A stretch of DNA of 64,000 nucleotides. It comes from Micromonospora echinospora (GTDB taxonomy: Bacteria; Actinomycetota; Actinomycetes; Mycobacteriales; Micromonosporaceae). The notes under the pieces are model-generated. The model ran no database searches, was not told the origin of the DNA, and worked only from the letters and a program-made list of their open reading frames with translations. Position numbers and translations under genes: made by a program. The stretch spans positions 4,541,001 through 4,605,000 of the forward strand of contig NZ_LT607413.1 in assembly GCF_900091495.1 (NCBI RefSeq). The letters run 5' to 3'. Below are positions 24,348-34,884 of this stretch, one piece after another (within the stretch, counting starts at the first letter, position 1; each line of letters opens with the position of its first letter).

Positions 24348-25469
24348 GTGGCCCAGCCGACCACGCCCGACCCGACCGCGACCGACGCCGCCCCGGCACC
24401 GCCGAGCACACCCGCCGAGGACGCCACGCTGGTGGAGCGGGCGTTGTTCGAGATCAAGCGGGTCATCGTCGGGCAGGACCGGATGGTCGAGCGGATGTTC
24501 GTCGCCCTGCTCGCCCGGGGCCACTGCCTGCTCGAGGGGGTGCCGGGGGTGGCCAAGACCCTGGCCGTGGAGACCCTCGCCAAGGTCGTCGGCGGCTCGT
24601 TCGCCCGGATCCAGTTCACCCCCGACCTGGTGCCCGCCGACATCATGGGCACCCGCATCTACCGGCAGTCGAGCGAGAAGTTCGACGTGGAGCTGGGACC
24701 GGTGTTCGTCAACTTCCTGCTCGCCGACGAGATCAACCGGGCTCCGGCGAAGGTGCAGTCGGCCCTGCTGGAGGTGATGAGCGAGCGTCAGGTGTCGATC
24801 GGAGGCGAGACCCACCGGGTGCCGGACCCGTTCCTGGTGATGGCCACCCAGAACCCGATCGAGCAGGAGGGGGTCTACCCGCTGCCCGAGGCGCAACGGG
24901 ACCGCTTCCTGATGAAGATCGTCGTCGGGTACCCGACGGACGCCGAGGAGCGGGAGATCGTCTACCGGATGGGAGTGGCCGCGCCGGTGCCGACGCCGGT
25001 GTTCACCACCACCGACCTGCTCGCCCTGCAACGCAAGGCCGACCAGGTCTTCGTGCACAACGCCCTGGTCGACTACGCCGTCCGGCTGGTGCTGGCCACC
25101 CGTACCCCGGCCGAGCACGGGATGCCCGACGTCGCCCAGCTCATCCAGTACGGTGCGAGCCCCCGGGCGTCGCTCGGCCTGGTCCGGGCCACCCGCGCGC
25201 TGGCCCTGCTGCGTGGGCGGGACTACGCGCTGCCGCAGGACGTCCAGGACATCGCGCCGGACATCCTGCGGCACCGGTTGGTGCTCAGCTACGACGCGCT
25301 CGCCGACGACGTCCCGGCCGACCACGTCGTGCACCGGGTGATGTCGACCATCCCGCTGCCGTCGGTGGCGCCCCGGCAGCAGGCGACGCCGCAGGCCGGG
25401 CCGCCTCCGGGCGGGCAGCCGAACGGTGGCCCGGCCCCGGGCGCCGGCTGGCCCGGGCAGCGGCCGTGA
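24348..25469 (+). CDS. MoxR-family AAA+ ATPase
   Basis: 373 residues. Walker A is in LLEGVPGVAKTLAVE (near 65), Walker B in FLLADEINRAPAK, sensor 1 in VMATQNPIEQEG, and QRDRFLMKI provides the arginine-finger region. A Pro/Gly-rich tail follows residue 345. MoxR ATPases act as chaperones that help maturation or metal loading of partner complexes. GGAGGA precedes the GTG start. Its stop overlaps the DUF58 start by four bases, giving the classic MoxR-DUF58-VWA operon. Confidence 0.93.
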   Translation: MAQPTTPDPTATDAAPAPPSTPAEDATLVERALFEIKRVIVGQDRMVERMFVALLARGHCLLEGVPGVAKTLAVETLAKVVGGSFARIQFTPDLVPADIMGTRIYRQSSEKFDVELGPVFVNFLLADEINRAPAKVQSALLEVMSERQVSIGGETHRVPDPFLVMATQNPIEQEGVYPLPEAQRDRFLMKIVVGYPTDAEEREIVYRMGVAAPVPTPVFTTTDLLALQRKADQVFVHNALVDYAVRLVLATRTPAEHGMPDVAQLIQYGASPRASLGLVRATRALALLRGRDYALPQDVQDIAPDILRHRLVLSYDALADDVPADHVVHRVMSTIPLPSVAPRQQATPQAGPPPGGQPNGGPAPGAGWPGQRP

Positions 25470-26443
25470 CCGCACCCGTCCGCCGGCCCGCCGGCGTCAC
25501 CCCCGGACGGAGCGAGGCGGTCCTGTCCCGCCTGCAACTCCTGGTCACCCGGAAACTCGACGGCCTGCTCCAGGGCGACTATGCCGGGCTCCTGCCCGGG
25601 CCGGGCAGCGAGGCGGGGGAGTCCCGGGAGTACCGCCCCGGCGACGACGTACGCCGGATGGACTGGCCGGTCACCGCGCGGACGACGACACCGCACGTGC
25701 GGCGTACGGTGGCCGACCGGGAGTTGGAGACGTGGCTCGCGGTGGACCTCTCGGCGAGCCTCGACTTCGGCACCGGGCAGTGGCTCAAGCGCGAGGTGGT
25801 GGTCGCGGCGGTGGCGGCCCTGGCGCACCTGACCGTCCGGGGCGGCAACCGCATCGGCGCGGTGGTCGGCACCGGCGGCGCGTCACCCGCGCCCCGGCGG
25901 TGGGGCCCGACGCCACCCGCCGCCCCGGTGGTACGGCGGTTGCCGGCACGCAGCGGGCGCAAGGAGGCGCAGGGGCTGGTCCGCGCCGTCGCCGGCACCG
26001 AGATCGGGCCGGGCCGCGCCGACCTCGGCACCCTGGTCGACCTGCTCAACCGGCCGCCCCGGCGGCGTGGCGTGGCGGTGGTGATCTCCGACTTCCTCGC
26101 GCCGCCGGAGCAGTGGGGACGACCGGTCCGTAAGCTGCGGGTCCGGCACGACGTGCTGGCGATCGAGGTGGTCGACCCGCGCGAGCTGGACCTGCCGGAC
26201 GTGGGGGTGCTGCCGGTGGTGGACCCGGAGACCGGGGAGCTGCACGAGGTGCAGACCGCCGATCCCCGGCTGCGCCGCCGGTACGCCGAGGCGGCCGCCG
26301 CCCAGCGCGCGGCGATCGCCCGCGAACTGCGGGCGGCCGGCGCCGCCCACCTGCGTCTGCGTACCGACACCGACTGGCTGCTGGACATGGTGCGTTTCGT
26401 GGCCGCGCAGCGGCACGCCCGCACCCGGGGGACGACTCGATGA
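25466..26443 (+). CDS. DUF58 domain protein (MoxR operon)
   Basis: 325 residues with the DUF58 hallmark ESREYRPGDDVRRMDWPVTART near residue 55, followed by a VWA-like fold (LAVDLSASLDFG, VVISDFLAPP). Unlike many DUF58 proteins it has no N-terminal transmembrane pair, so it is probably cytoplasmic or peripheral. It starts with GTG overlapping the MoxR stop and ends overlapping the VWA gene start, so the three are translationally coupled. Precise role unknown; the DUF58 and MoxR partnership is well established. Confidence 0.9.
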   Translation: MTAPVRRPAGVTPGRSEAVLSRLQLLVTRKLDGLLQGDYAGLLPGPGSEAGESREYRPGDDVRRMDWPVTARTTTPHVRRTVADRELETWLAVDLSASLDFGTGQWLKREVVVAAVAALAHLTVRGGNRIGAVVGTGGASPAPRRWGPTPPAAPVVRRLPARSGRKEAQGLVRAVAGTEIGPGRADLGTLVDLLNRPPRRRGVAVVISDFLAPPEQWGRPVRKLRVRHDVLAIEVVDPRELDLPDVGVLPVVDPETGELHEVQTADPRLRRRYAEAAAAQRAAIARELRAAGAAHLRLRTDTDWLLDMVRFVAAQRHARTRGTTR

Positions 26444-27390
26444 TCCGTATGTTGCAACCGTGGTGGCTGTTGACCCTGCTGCCCGTGCTCGCCGTCGCCG
26501 CGCTCTACGTCTGGCGGCAACGCCACCGCCGGGCGTACGCGATGCGGTTCACCAACGTGGACCTGCTGCGCACCCTCGCCCCGAAGGGGCTGGGCTGGCG
26601 GCGGCACGTCGCGGCGGTCGCGCTGCTGCTCTGCCTGCTGACGCTGGCCACCGCCACCGCCCGACCGGCGATCGATACCCGGGAGCCGTTGGAACGGGCG
26701 ACCATCATGCTCGCCGTCGACGTGTCGCTGTCCATGCAGGCCGACGACGTCGCCCCGAACCGGTTGCAGGCGGCCCAGGAGGCGGCCAAGCAGTTCGTCG
26801 GCGAGCTGCCGGAGACGTACAACCTGGGGTTGGTCTCGTTCGCCAAGTCGGCGAACGTGCTGGTGCCGCCGACCAAGGACCGGTCGGCGGTGAACGCGGC
26901 CATCGACGGTCTGGTGCTGGCCGAGGCGACCGCGACCGGGGAGGCGGTCTTCACCTGTCTGGAGGCGATCCGGTCGGTGCCGGCCGACGGCGCGGCGGGC
27001 ATCCCGCCGGCCCGGATCGTGTTGCTCTCCGACGGGTTCCGCACGGCGGGCCGGTCGGTGGAGGAGGCCGCGGCCGCGGCGCAGGCGGCGAACGTGCCGG
27101 TGTCCACTATCGCCTTCGGCACCGACTCGGGGCAGGTGGACATCGGCGGTCAGGCCCAGCGGGTGCCGGTGGACCGCCTGGCCCTGGCGGACCTGGCGGA
27201 GACCACCGAGGGGCACTTCTACGAGGCGGCCTCGGTGACCGAGTTGAAGCAGGTGTACCAGGACATGGGCAGCTCGATCGGGTTCCGGACCGAACCCCGG
27301 GAGATCACCCAGTGGTACGCGGGGGTGGCGTTACTCTTCGCCCTGGCGGCAGCCGGAGCGAGTCTGCTCTGGACCTCCCGCATCCTCTGA
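26440..27390 (+). CDS. VWA-domain membrane protein (BatA-like)
   Basis: 316 residues. Two N-terminal transmembrane helices (about 5-22 and 55-75) precede a von Willebrand A domain (about 85-270) with the metal-site motif AVDVSLSMQADD (DxSxS), and VLLSDGFRTAG later. One C-terminal helix (about 290-313) follows. This BatA-type topology places the VWA domain outside or in the membrane interface. Third gene of the MoxR operon, with a 4-bp overlap. Confidence 0.9.
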   Translation: MIRMLQPWWLLTLLPVLAVAALYVWRQRHRRAYAMRFTNVDLLRTLAPKGLGWRRHVAAVALLLCLLTLATATARPAIDTREPLERATIMLAVDVSLSMQADDVAPNRLQAAQEAAKQFVGELPETYNLGLVSFAKSANVLVPPTKDRSAVNAAIDGLVLAEATATGEAVFTCLEAIRSVPADGAAGIPPARIVLLSDGFRTAGRSVEEAAAAAQAANVPVSTIAFGTDSGQVDIGGQAQRVPVDRLALADLAETTEGHFYEAASVTELKQVYQDMGSSIGFRTEPREITQWYAGVALLFALAAAGASLLWTSRIL

Positions 27391-27490
27391 TCCCGCCGGT
27401 GCGGGCTGTCGTCGACGCGCTGACCACGTGTCGACGGCGGTCCCGCCACCGGGGCGACCGCGCCGGGAGCGGCGTTCCCCGCTGGTGGGG

Positions 27491-28715
<1,225 letters not shown>

Positions 28716-28757
28716 CGCCGGCCACCCGCACCGACACAACGACGAGGGAGATCCCAC

Positions 28758-29525
28758 ATGTCCGGACTGCTGGCCGGTAAGCGGCTGCTGGTCACCGGCG
28801 TCATCACCGACGCCTCGATCGCCTTCTCGGTGGCGAAGCTGGCCCAGGAGAACGGCGCCCAGGTCGTGCTCACCGGGTACGGGCGGCTCTCGCTGGTCGA
28901 GCGGATCGCCAAGCGGCTGCCCCAGCCGGCTCCGGTGATCGAACTCGACGTCACCAACGCCGAGCAGCTCGCCGGGCTCCCGGACAAGGTCCGCGAGCAC
29001 GTCGACGGCCTGGACGGCGTGGTGCACTCGATCGGCTTCGCCCCGCAGAGCTGCCTCGGCGGAGGCTTCCTCGACGCTCCCTGGGAGGACGTGGCGACCG
29101 CCCTGCACGTCTCGACGTACTCCTACAAGTCGCTGGCCATGGCGGCGCTGCCGCTGATGTCCCCGGGCGGCGCGGTGGTCGGCCTCACCTTCGACGCGAC
29201 CAAGGCGTGGCCGGTCTACGACTGGATGGGCGTGGCCAAGGCCGGCCTGGAGTCCGCCTCCCGCTACCTGGCGGCGCACCTCGGCCCGAAGGGCATCCGG
29301 AGCAACCTGGTCGCCGCCGGCCCGCTGCGCACCATCGCGGCGAAGTCCATCCCCGGGTTCGAGCAGTTCGAGACGGCCTGGACCGAGCGGGCCCCGCTGG
29401 GCTGGAACCTGACCGACCAGGAGCCGGCCGCCCGGGCCTGCCTGGCGCTGCTCTCCGACTGGTTCCCGGCCACCACCGGCGAGATCGTCCACGTCGACGG
29501 CGGGTACCACGCCCTCGGCGCCTGA
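28758..29525 (+). CDS. inhA: Enoyl-ACP reductase (InhA type)
   Basis: 255 residues, closely following the mycobacterial InhA pattern: MSGLLAGKRLLVTGVITDAS, VVHSIGFAP, the catalytic YDWMGVAKAG (Tyr/Lys), LVAAGPLRTIAAKSI and ATTGEIVHVDGG. It reduces the trans-2 double bond of enoyl-ACP with NADH, the last step of elongation. The family name fabI is equally usable. Cotranscribed with fabG (42-base gap) and ended by a strong hairpin. Confidence 0.92.
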   Translation: MSGLLAGKRLLVTGVITDASIAFSVAKLAQENGAQVVLTGYGRLSLVERIAKRLPQPAPVIELDVTNAEQLAGLPDKVREHVDGLDGVVHSIGFAPQSCLGGGFLDAPWEDVATALHVSTYSYKSLAMAALPLMSPGGAVVGLTFDATKAWPVYDWMGVAKAGLESASRYLAAHLGPKGIRSNLVAAGPLRTIAAKSIPGFEQFETAWTERAPLGWNLTDQEPAARACLALLSDWFPATTGEIVHVDGGYHALGA

Positions 29526-29536
29526 CCGCGTCACCA

Positions 29537-29570
29537 CGGCCCCGCTGTCGACTGCGCCACAGCGGGGCCG
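29537..29570 (+). terminator. Terminator hairpin after inhA
   Basis: A perfect 12-bp stem (29537-29548 with 29559-29570) and a 10-base loop, 12 bases after the inhA stop. It separates the fabG-inhA unit from hemH, which has its own AACAAT-like -10 six bases before its ATG. Confidence 0.8.
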
Positions 29571-29634
29571 CCCGTCACGCGGGGCACGAGGGGCCGTCGC
29601 GGTACCGCCCCCGTGCGGGGGGAACAATGGGGGC

Positions 29635-30660
29635 ATGGCGTACGACGCGGTGGTGCTGGTCTCCTTCGGCGGCCCGGAGCGGCCCGAGGACGTGGTGCCG
29701 TTCCTCCAGAACGTGACCCGGGGCCGGGGGATCCCCCCGGAGCGACTCGCCGAGGTCGCCGAGCACTACCAGCACTTCGGCGGGGTCTCCCCGATCAACC
29801 AGCAGTGCCGTGACCTGCTCGCCGCGATCCGGGCCGACTTCGCCGCCAACGGGCTCGACCTGCCGGTGTACTGGGGCAACCGCAACTGGCACCCGATGCT
29901 CGCCGACACCGTCGCCCAGATGCGCGACGACGGGGTACGCCGCGCGCTGGCCTTCGTGACCAGCGCGTACGGCGGTTACTCCTCCTGCCGGCAGTACCAG
30001 GAGGACATCGCCGCGGCCCGGGCGGCGGTCGGCCCGGACGCGCCCGTGGTCGACAAGCTCCGCCAGTTCTGGGACCACCCCGGTTTCGTCGAGCCGCACG
30101 TCGACGCGGTCCGGGCGGCGCTTCACCGGCTCGACCCGGCGAAGCGGGCCACCACTCGGGTGGTCTTCACCGCGCACTCGGTGCCCACCTCGATGGCGGC
30201 CACCGCCGGTCCGCACGGCGGCCGGTACGAGGCCCAGCTGCACGAGACGGCCCGGCTGGTCGCCGCCACGGCCGCCCCCGACCTGCCGTACGACCTGGTG
30301 TGGCAGAGCCGCTCCGGGCCGCCGCAGGTGCCGTGGCTGGAGCCGGACGTCAACGACCACCTCGGCAAGCTCGCCGGCGAGGGCGTGACCAGCGTGGTGG
30401 TCAGCCCGATCGGCTTCGTCTCCGACCACCTGGAGGTGGTCTGGGACCTGGACACCGAGGCCCTGGCCACGGCCCGGCAGCTCGGCCTGGACTTCGTCCG
30501 CGCCGGCACCCCCGGCACCGACCCCCGGTTCGTGACGATGGTCCGGGAACTGGTCACCGAGCGGCTCGACCCGGACGCCACCGCGCGGCGTCGGCTCGGG
30601 GAGGTGCCCTGCTGGGACACCTGCCCCACGGCGTGCTGCGTCCCCGCCCGCCGTCCCTGA
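29635..30660 (+). CDS. hemH: Ferrochelatase (coproporphyrin ferrochelatase type)
   Basis: 341 residues. Family motifs are VSFGGPE, SPINQQ, TSAYGGYSSCRQYQED, the catalytic His in VFTAHSVPTSM and the Glu in PIGFVSDHLEVVWDLD. It inserts iron into a porphyrin; Gram-positive enzymes of this type use coproporphyrin III (name cpfC also in use). Cys118 together with the cluster PCWDTCPTACC (Cys 326, 330, 334, 335) suggests a [2Fe-2S] centre as reported for the mycobacterial enzyme; the ligand set here is inferred. Confidence 0.92.
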   Translation: MAYDAVVLVSFGGPERPEDVVPFLQNVTRGRGIPPERLAEVAEHYQHFGGVSPINQQCRDLLAAIRADFAANGLDLPVYWGNRNWHPMLADTVAQMRDDGVRRALAFVTSAYGGYSSCRQYQEDIAAARAAVGPDAPVVDKLRQFWDHPGFVEPHVDAVRAALHRLDPAKRATTRVVFTAHSVPTSMAATAGPHGGRYEAQLHETARLVAATAAPDLPYDLVWQSRSGPPQVPWLEPDVNDHLGKLAGEGVTSVVVSPIGFVSDHLEVVWDLDTEALATARQLGLDFVRAGTPGTDPRFVTMVRELVTERLDPDATARRRLGEVPCWDTCPTACCVPARRP

Positions 30661-30694
30661 GCCCGTCCGACCCGACTTACCCCTGAGGAACACG

Positions 30695-31474
30695 ATGATC
30701 GAGCGGAAGCCGGTGGCCAGTTGGCTCACCGACATGGACGGCGTGCTGGTGCACGAGGGCCAGCCGGTGCCGGGCGCCCCGGAGTTCGTCAACCGGCTGC
30801 GCGCCTCCGGCAAGCCGTTCCTGGTGCTGACCAACAACTCCATCTACACGCCCCGCGACCTGGTCGCCCGCCTCAACCGGATGGGCTTCGAGGTGCCGGA
30901 GCACGCGATCTGGACGGCCGCGCTGGCCACCGCGCAGTTCCTGGCCGACCAGCGCCCCGGCGGCACCGCCTACGTGATCGGCGAGGCGGGACTGACCACC
31001 GCGCTGCACGCGGTCGGGTACGTCCTCACCGACTTCGAGCCGGACTACGTGGTGCTGGGGGAGACCCGCACCTACAGCTTCGAGGCGATCACCAAGGCGG
31101 TCCGGCTGATCAACGGCGGCGCCCGGTTCATCTGCACCAACCCGGACGTCACCGGTCCGTCCGTGGAGGGGGCGTTGCCGGCGGCCGGCTCGGTCGCCGC
31201 GATGATCTCCAAGGCGACCGGGGTGGAGCCGTACTTCGTCGGCAAGCCGAACCCGATGATGATGCGCTCGGCGCTGAACACCATCGAGGCGCACTCGGAG
31301 AGCACCGCGATGATCGGCGACCGGATGGACACCGACATCCTCTGCGGCCTCGAGGCGGGGCTGGAGACCATCCTCGTGCTCACCGGCATCAGCACCCGGG
31401 CCGAGGCGGAGCGGTATCCGTACCGGCCGTCGCGGATCGTCAACTCGGTGCTCGACCTGATCGACGAGATCTGA
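30695..31474 (+). CDS. HAD-IIA family phosphatase (NagD-like)
   Basis: 259 residues with all HAD motifs: LTDMDGVL (nucleophile Asp), LTNNSIY, VGKPNPMMM (Lys) and MIGDRMDTDI. The C2A-type cap lies between the second and third motifs, as in NagD. It hydrolyses a small phosphate ester; the substrate is undetermined. It begins 34 bases after hemH and likely shares its transcript. Confidence 0.88.
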   Translation: MIERKPVASWLTDMDGVLVHEGQPVPGAPEFVNRLRASGKPFLVLTNNSIYTPRDLVARLNRMGFEVPEHAIWTAALATAQFLADQRPGGTAYVIGEAGLTTALHAVGYVLTDFEPDYVVLGETRTYSFEAITKAVRLINGGARFICTNPDVTGPSVEGALPAAGSVAAMISKATGVEPYFVGKPNPMMMRSALNTIEAHSESTAMIGDRMDTDILCGLEAGLETILVLTGISTRAEAERYPYRPSRIVNSVLDLIDEI

Positions 31475-31481
31475 CCCCGCC

Positions 31482-31516
31482 CCTGCGGCCGTGCGTCCCG
31501 CGCACTGGGCCGCAGG
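31482..31516. terminator. Terminator hairpin between convergent genes
   Basis: CCTGCGGCC-GTGCG (31482-31495) pairs with CGCAC (31501-31505) and GGCCGCAGG (31508-31516). This gives 14 base pairs with a two-base bulge, starting 8 bases after the HAD gene stop. Confidence 0.7.
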
Positions 31517-31544
31517 TCGTGCGGGGCACCCCAGGCTGCGGGTC

Positions 31545-31599
31545 GTCAGGGTGTCCGGTCAGGGACGCAGGTTGTCAGGGTGTCCGGTCAGGGACGCAG
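31545..31599. repeat. 26-bp direct repeat, two copies with 29-bp period
   Basis: Copies at 31545-31570 and 31574-31599 are identical. The right copy covers the last codons and stop of the convergent hypothetical gene, so the left copy duplicates that gene end. This is a local slippage product. Confidence 0.8.
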
Positions 31600-32379
31600 C
31601 GGGGCGTTGCAGGCGGCGGCCAGGGCCCGCCGGCACGCGGTGGTCAGCGGGCGCAGGGCGGCGTCGCGCTGCTGGGCTTCGTACCCGTTGACCGCCCCGC
31701 CCGGCGCGGCGTGCTCGGCCAACGCGAGCACCCGGTCGAGCACGGCGGCGCGGGCGAACAGCCGCCGCGACCGTGGGTCGAAACCGGGGGGCAGGTCGGT
31801 CGCGCCGTCCGGGCGACGCAGCGCGGCCAACGCCCCGGCCAGTTCGGGCCGCCACTGGGCGACGTCCAGCCGGGTCAGCGCGGCCGTGGTCTCGGCCAGC
31901 GCGACGGCCAGCTCCGCCTCCGCCTCGGCGGCACAGGGCATCGCCAGCGAGGCGGCGGGGGCGTCGGCCGGCAGCGGGTAGAACCGCCACAGCACCGTCT
32001 CCCAGGTCATCCCGGACCCGGAGGTGTGCGTGCGGACCTCCGGGATCAGGCCCAGCCCACCGGCGACGACCGCCTCACCGGCGAGCAGCGCCGCACCGGT
32101 GAAGTCGCCCGGACCGGGCAGGCCACGCGGGTCGCCCGGCGCGGGCAGCACGAGTCGGATCTCGTCCGGGGAGAGCCGGGCCAGGGTGGGCAGAGCGTCG
32201 CGCAGCGGCACGTCCGTCCAGGTGCCCGGGGCGTCGGCGACGAGGTGTTCCTCGTCGCCGGCCACCGCGTCCGGCACCTCGTCGAACGGGACCAGCCCGG
32301 CGCGCCACGCGCGCACCCAGGCCACGAACCGGCTCGACCGGCGCGGAGCGAGAGTGACCGCGCCCGTTGCGGGAGACAT
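31588..32379 (-). CDS. Conserved hypothetical protein (263 aa)
   Basis: Starts at the ATG at 32379 with TACCCT (32392-32387, minus strand) seven bases upstream, suggesting leaderless expression. The sequence begins with an Arg/Trp-rich helix (SSRFVAWVRAWRAGLVPFDEV), then alternates acidic and Ala-rich segments, ending in a helical region with RRALAAACNAPLRP. No signal peptide, membrane helix or catalytic motif is visible, and I do not recognise the family with certainty. It is divergent from the DUF3097 gene across a 154-base gap. Confidence 0.7.
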   Translation of the reverse strand: MSPATGAVTLAPRRSSRFVAWVRAWRAGLVPFDEVPDAVAGDEEHLVADAPGTWTDVPLRDALPTLARLSPDEIRLVLPAPGDPRGLPGPGDFTGAALLAGEAVVAGGLGLIPEVRTHTSGSGMTWETVLWRFYPLPADAPAASLAMPCAAEAEAELAVALAETTAALTRLDVAQWRPELAGALAALRRPDGATDLPPGFDPRSRRLFARAAVLDRVLALAEHAAPGGAVNGYEAQQRDAALRPLTTACRRALAAACNAPLRP

Positions 32380-32533
32380 GCAGAGAAGGGTACGTCCTGA
32401 CGGCGGCTCTGTCTCGACCGTCGCGGGGGCCGTACGCCCTGCCCCGGCTTGCCCCGTTTCGACCTGTGGTGACCCGGGCGACGGGCGGCGTGCCTGCGTC
32501 GCCCGACCCGACCGGGCGGTTACCGTCACGACC
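32380..32533. promoter_or_regulatory. Divergent promoter region with leaderless -10 elements
   Basis: TACCCT on the minus strand (32392-32387) and TACCGT on the plus strand (32521-32526) each lie seven bases before the respective ATG codons (32379 and 32534). Confidence 0.5.
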
Positions 32534-33361
32534 ATGGGGAGGCGATACGGCGAGGACGTGCTGGCGGGGGACTGGCGGCGGCGCAGGACGGTGCCCGAGG
32601 TGGACGCCGAACCCGACCTGGTGGTCGAGGACGCCGACTCGGGCTTCTGCGGCGCGGTGGTCGGCTTCGAGGCCGGTGCGGTGGTGCTGGAGGACCGGCA
32701 CGGCCGGCGACGCAACTTCCCGCTGCTGCCGGCGGCGTTCCTGCTCGACGGGGAACCGGTCACGCTGCGCCGGCCGACCCGTGCGCCGGTGCCGGCCGCC
32801 CGTCGCCGCACCGCCTCCGGCTCGATCGCCGTCGAGGGGGTGCGCGCCCAGGTGGCGAAGGCCAGCCGGATCTGGGTGGAGGGGGTGCACGACGCCGCCC
32901 TGGTGGAACGGATCTGGGGCGACGACCTGCGGATCGAGGGCGTCGTCGTGGAGCCGCTGGACGGCATCGACGCCCTCGACGCCGAGGTGCGCGCCTTCAC
33001 CCCCGGTCCGACCCGACGGCTCGGGGTGCTCGTCGACCACCTGGTGCCCGGCTCGAAGGAGAGCCGCATCGTGGCCCGGGTCGACTCGCCGTACGTGCTG
33101 GTGACCGGACACCCCTACGTCGACGTGTGGCAGGCCGTGAAGCCCGCCGCGCTCGGCATCCGGGCCTGGCCGGTGGTGCCGCCGGGCCGCCCGTGGAAGG
33201 AGGGGGTCTGCGCCGCGCTCGGGGTGGCCGACCCGGCCGACATGTGGCGGCACATCCTCTCCCGGGTCGACAGTTTCGCCGACGTGGAGACCCCGTTGAT
33301 CAACGCGATGGAACGCCTCATCGACTTCGTCACCGACCCGCCCACCGACCCCGACCGGTGA
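32534..33361 (+). CDS. DUF3097 family protein
   Basis: 275 residues. The pattern RYGEDVLAGDWRRRRTVPEV at the N terminus and IWVEGVHDAALVERIWGDDLR, GVLVDHLVPGSKE and VTGHPYVDVWQAVKP in the body match DUF3097, a widespread actinobacterial family. The central EGVHDAALVE segment resembles Toprim-like active sites, so nucleic-acid or nucleotide chemistry is possible but unproven. It ends 27 bases before the second palindromic element, which may terminate it. Confidence 0.85.
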   Translation: MGRRYGEDVLAGDWRRRRTVPEVDAEPDLVVEDADSGFCGAVVGFEAGAVVLEDRHGRRRNFPLLPAAFLLDGEPVTLRRPTRAPVPAARRRTASGSIAVEGVRAQVAKASRIWVEGVHDAALVERIWGDDLRIEGVVVEPLDGIDALDAEVRAFTPGPTRRLGVLVDHLVPGSKESRIVARVDSPYVLVTGHPYVDVWQAVKPAALGIRAWPVVPPGRPWKEGVCAALGVADPADMWRHILSRVDSFADVETPLINAMERLIDFVTDPPTDPDR

Positions 33362-33388
33362 CCGGGGCGGCGCGGGGGCGCTGGCTGA

Positions 33389-33448
33389 GGTGGTAGCAGG
33401 GGACCCTTGTTACCGCTTTTTGTCGTGCAGGGGACCCCTGCTACCACC
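33389..33448. repeat. 60-bp palindromic element, copy 2
   Basis: The arms GGTGGTAGCAGGGG and CCCCTGCTACCACC at its ends, with internal palindromes, match the element at 6314 at about 88 percent. Several differences keep the pairing. It lies between the convergent ends of DUF3097 and the serine hydrolase gene. Confidence 0.75.
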
Positions 33449-33475
33449 AAACCCAAACCCGCAAGCCGACGATCG

Positions 33476-34792
33476 TCAGGGCTCCTCGTCGGGGGTGCGG
33501 GTCAGGACGAAGGTCGCCACGTCCAGGGCCACCGCCCGGCCGCTGCCGTCGCGCAGCACGGTGAGCACCTCGCCGTCCTCCGAGCCGGAGCAGCCCCGCC
33601 AACGGTCCGCCCCCTCCGGGGCGAAGCGGAGCGTCCGCCCGCCCCGGCCGTACGTCACCAGGTGCCCCGCGCCGCCGTCCCAGGTGACGTCGGTCGGGTG
33701 CCCCATCCACCACCAGCGCCCGGCCAGCTCGGCCACCTCGGCCGGGGGCGGGGCGGCGGCGGGACGCCACGGCGTCGCCCGGGTCGGCTCGGCGTCCAGC
33801 ACGGTGGTGAGCACCTCCAGCCCGAGCTGACCGATCCCGCCGGTGCGGAAGCCGTACGAGTTGGCGAAGCCGACGACGCCGGTGCGCGACGGGCGGTGCA
33901 CCGCGAGGGCGGCGACGTACCCGGGCATCGAGCCGCCGTGGCCGACGTACACCCGGTCGCCCTGGCGGTGGAGTTCCAGCCCGAGGCCGTGGCCACTACG
34001 CCAGGAGTCGAGGTCGCTGATCACGACGGGCGCGCACATCTCGGTCAGGCTCGCCGCGGCGAGCACCTCCGGTGCCGGGTCGGCGAGGAAGGCCGCCCAG
34101 GTGGCCAGGTCGGCGGCGGTGGACCAGAGCTGGCCGGCGGGGGCCATCGCGCCGGTGTCGGTCCGGGGTTCCTCCCGGAGCGTGTCGTGCCAGGGGTGCA
34201 CCACGTAGCCCCGGGCGAACGGCTCGGTGGCCTGGTACGTGGTGCGACGCATGCCGAGCGGTTCGAGGATTCGTTCCCGCAGCAGGTCGTACCAGCCGGT
34301 GCCGGTGAGCCGTTCGAGCACGCCGCCGAGCAGCCCGTACGCCAGGTTGGAGTAGTGGTAGCCCCGGTGCGGCGGGTACGGGGCCTTGCCGGCGGTCAGT
34401 CCGGCGAGCAGGGCGGCCAGGTCGACGCCCTCGGCGCGCTCCCACCACTGCCCGTCCGGCTCCCGTTGCAGGCCGCTGGCGTGCCCGAGGAGTTGGCGCA
34501 GGGTGCGCGTGCCGAACGGGGTGCCGGGCAGGTGCCGGTCGAGGGGGTCGTCGAGGGCGAGCCGTCCGGCGTCGCGCTCCTGCATGACCAGCACCGCGGT
34601 CATGGTCTTGCTGATCGAGCCGAGCCGGAACTGGAGGTCGACGTCCGGGCGGGGGTGGTCGCCGGCGACGCTGAGGTGGACCAGGGCACCGTCGCGGACC
34701 ACGCCCATCACCAGGGCGGGGACCCGGCCGGTGACCTGCGCCTCGGCCACGAGGCCGTCCACCCGACGGACGGTCTCCGGTAACAGGGACAT
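33476..34792 (-). CDS. Beta-lactamase-fold serine hydrolase
   Basis: 438 residues of the class C beta-lactamase/DD-peptidase-like family. Active-site SISK (SxxK) lies in FRLGSISKTMTAV near residue 58, the Tyr of the YxN motif in YHYSNLAYGL, and HGGSMPGY replaces the KTG triad. A C-terminal lipocalin-like or unknown domain of about 90 residues follows (WWWMGHPTDVTWDGG). No signal peptide is visible, so an intracellular esterase or peptidase role is as likely as cell-wall work. GAAGGAG precedes the start. Confidence 0.85.
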   Translation of the reverse strand: MSLLPETVRRVDGLVAEAQVTGRVPALVMGVVRDGALVHLSVAGDHPRPDVDLQFRLGSISKTMTAVLVMQERDAGRLALDDPLDRHLPGTPFGTRTLRQLLGHASGLQREPDGQWWERAEGVDLAALLAGLTAGKAPYPPHRGYHYSNLAYGLLGGVLERLTGTGWYDLLRERILEPLGMRRTTYQATEPFARGYVVHPWHDTLREEPRTDTGAMAPAGQLWSTAADLATWAAFLADPAPEVLAAASLTEMCAPVVISDLDSWRSGHGLGLELHRQGDRVYVGHGGSMPGYVAALAVHRPSRTGVVGFANSYGFRTGGIGQLGLEVLTTVLDAEPTRATPWRPAAAPPPAEVAELAGRWWWMGHPTDVTWDGGAGHLVTYGRGGRTLRFAPEGADRWRGCSGSEDGEVLTVLRDGSGRAVALDVATFVLTRTPDEEP

Positions 34793-34884
34793 GTCGCTCC
34801 TTCGAGGCGGGTACGGGACGTGGCCCCGAGCTTACTGATCTTCAAAGTGGGATAGGGGTGCGCCGACGTGCCAGTATCGGAGAC

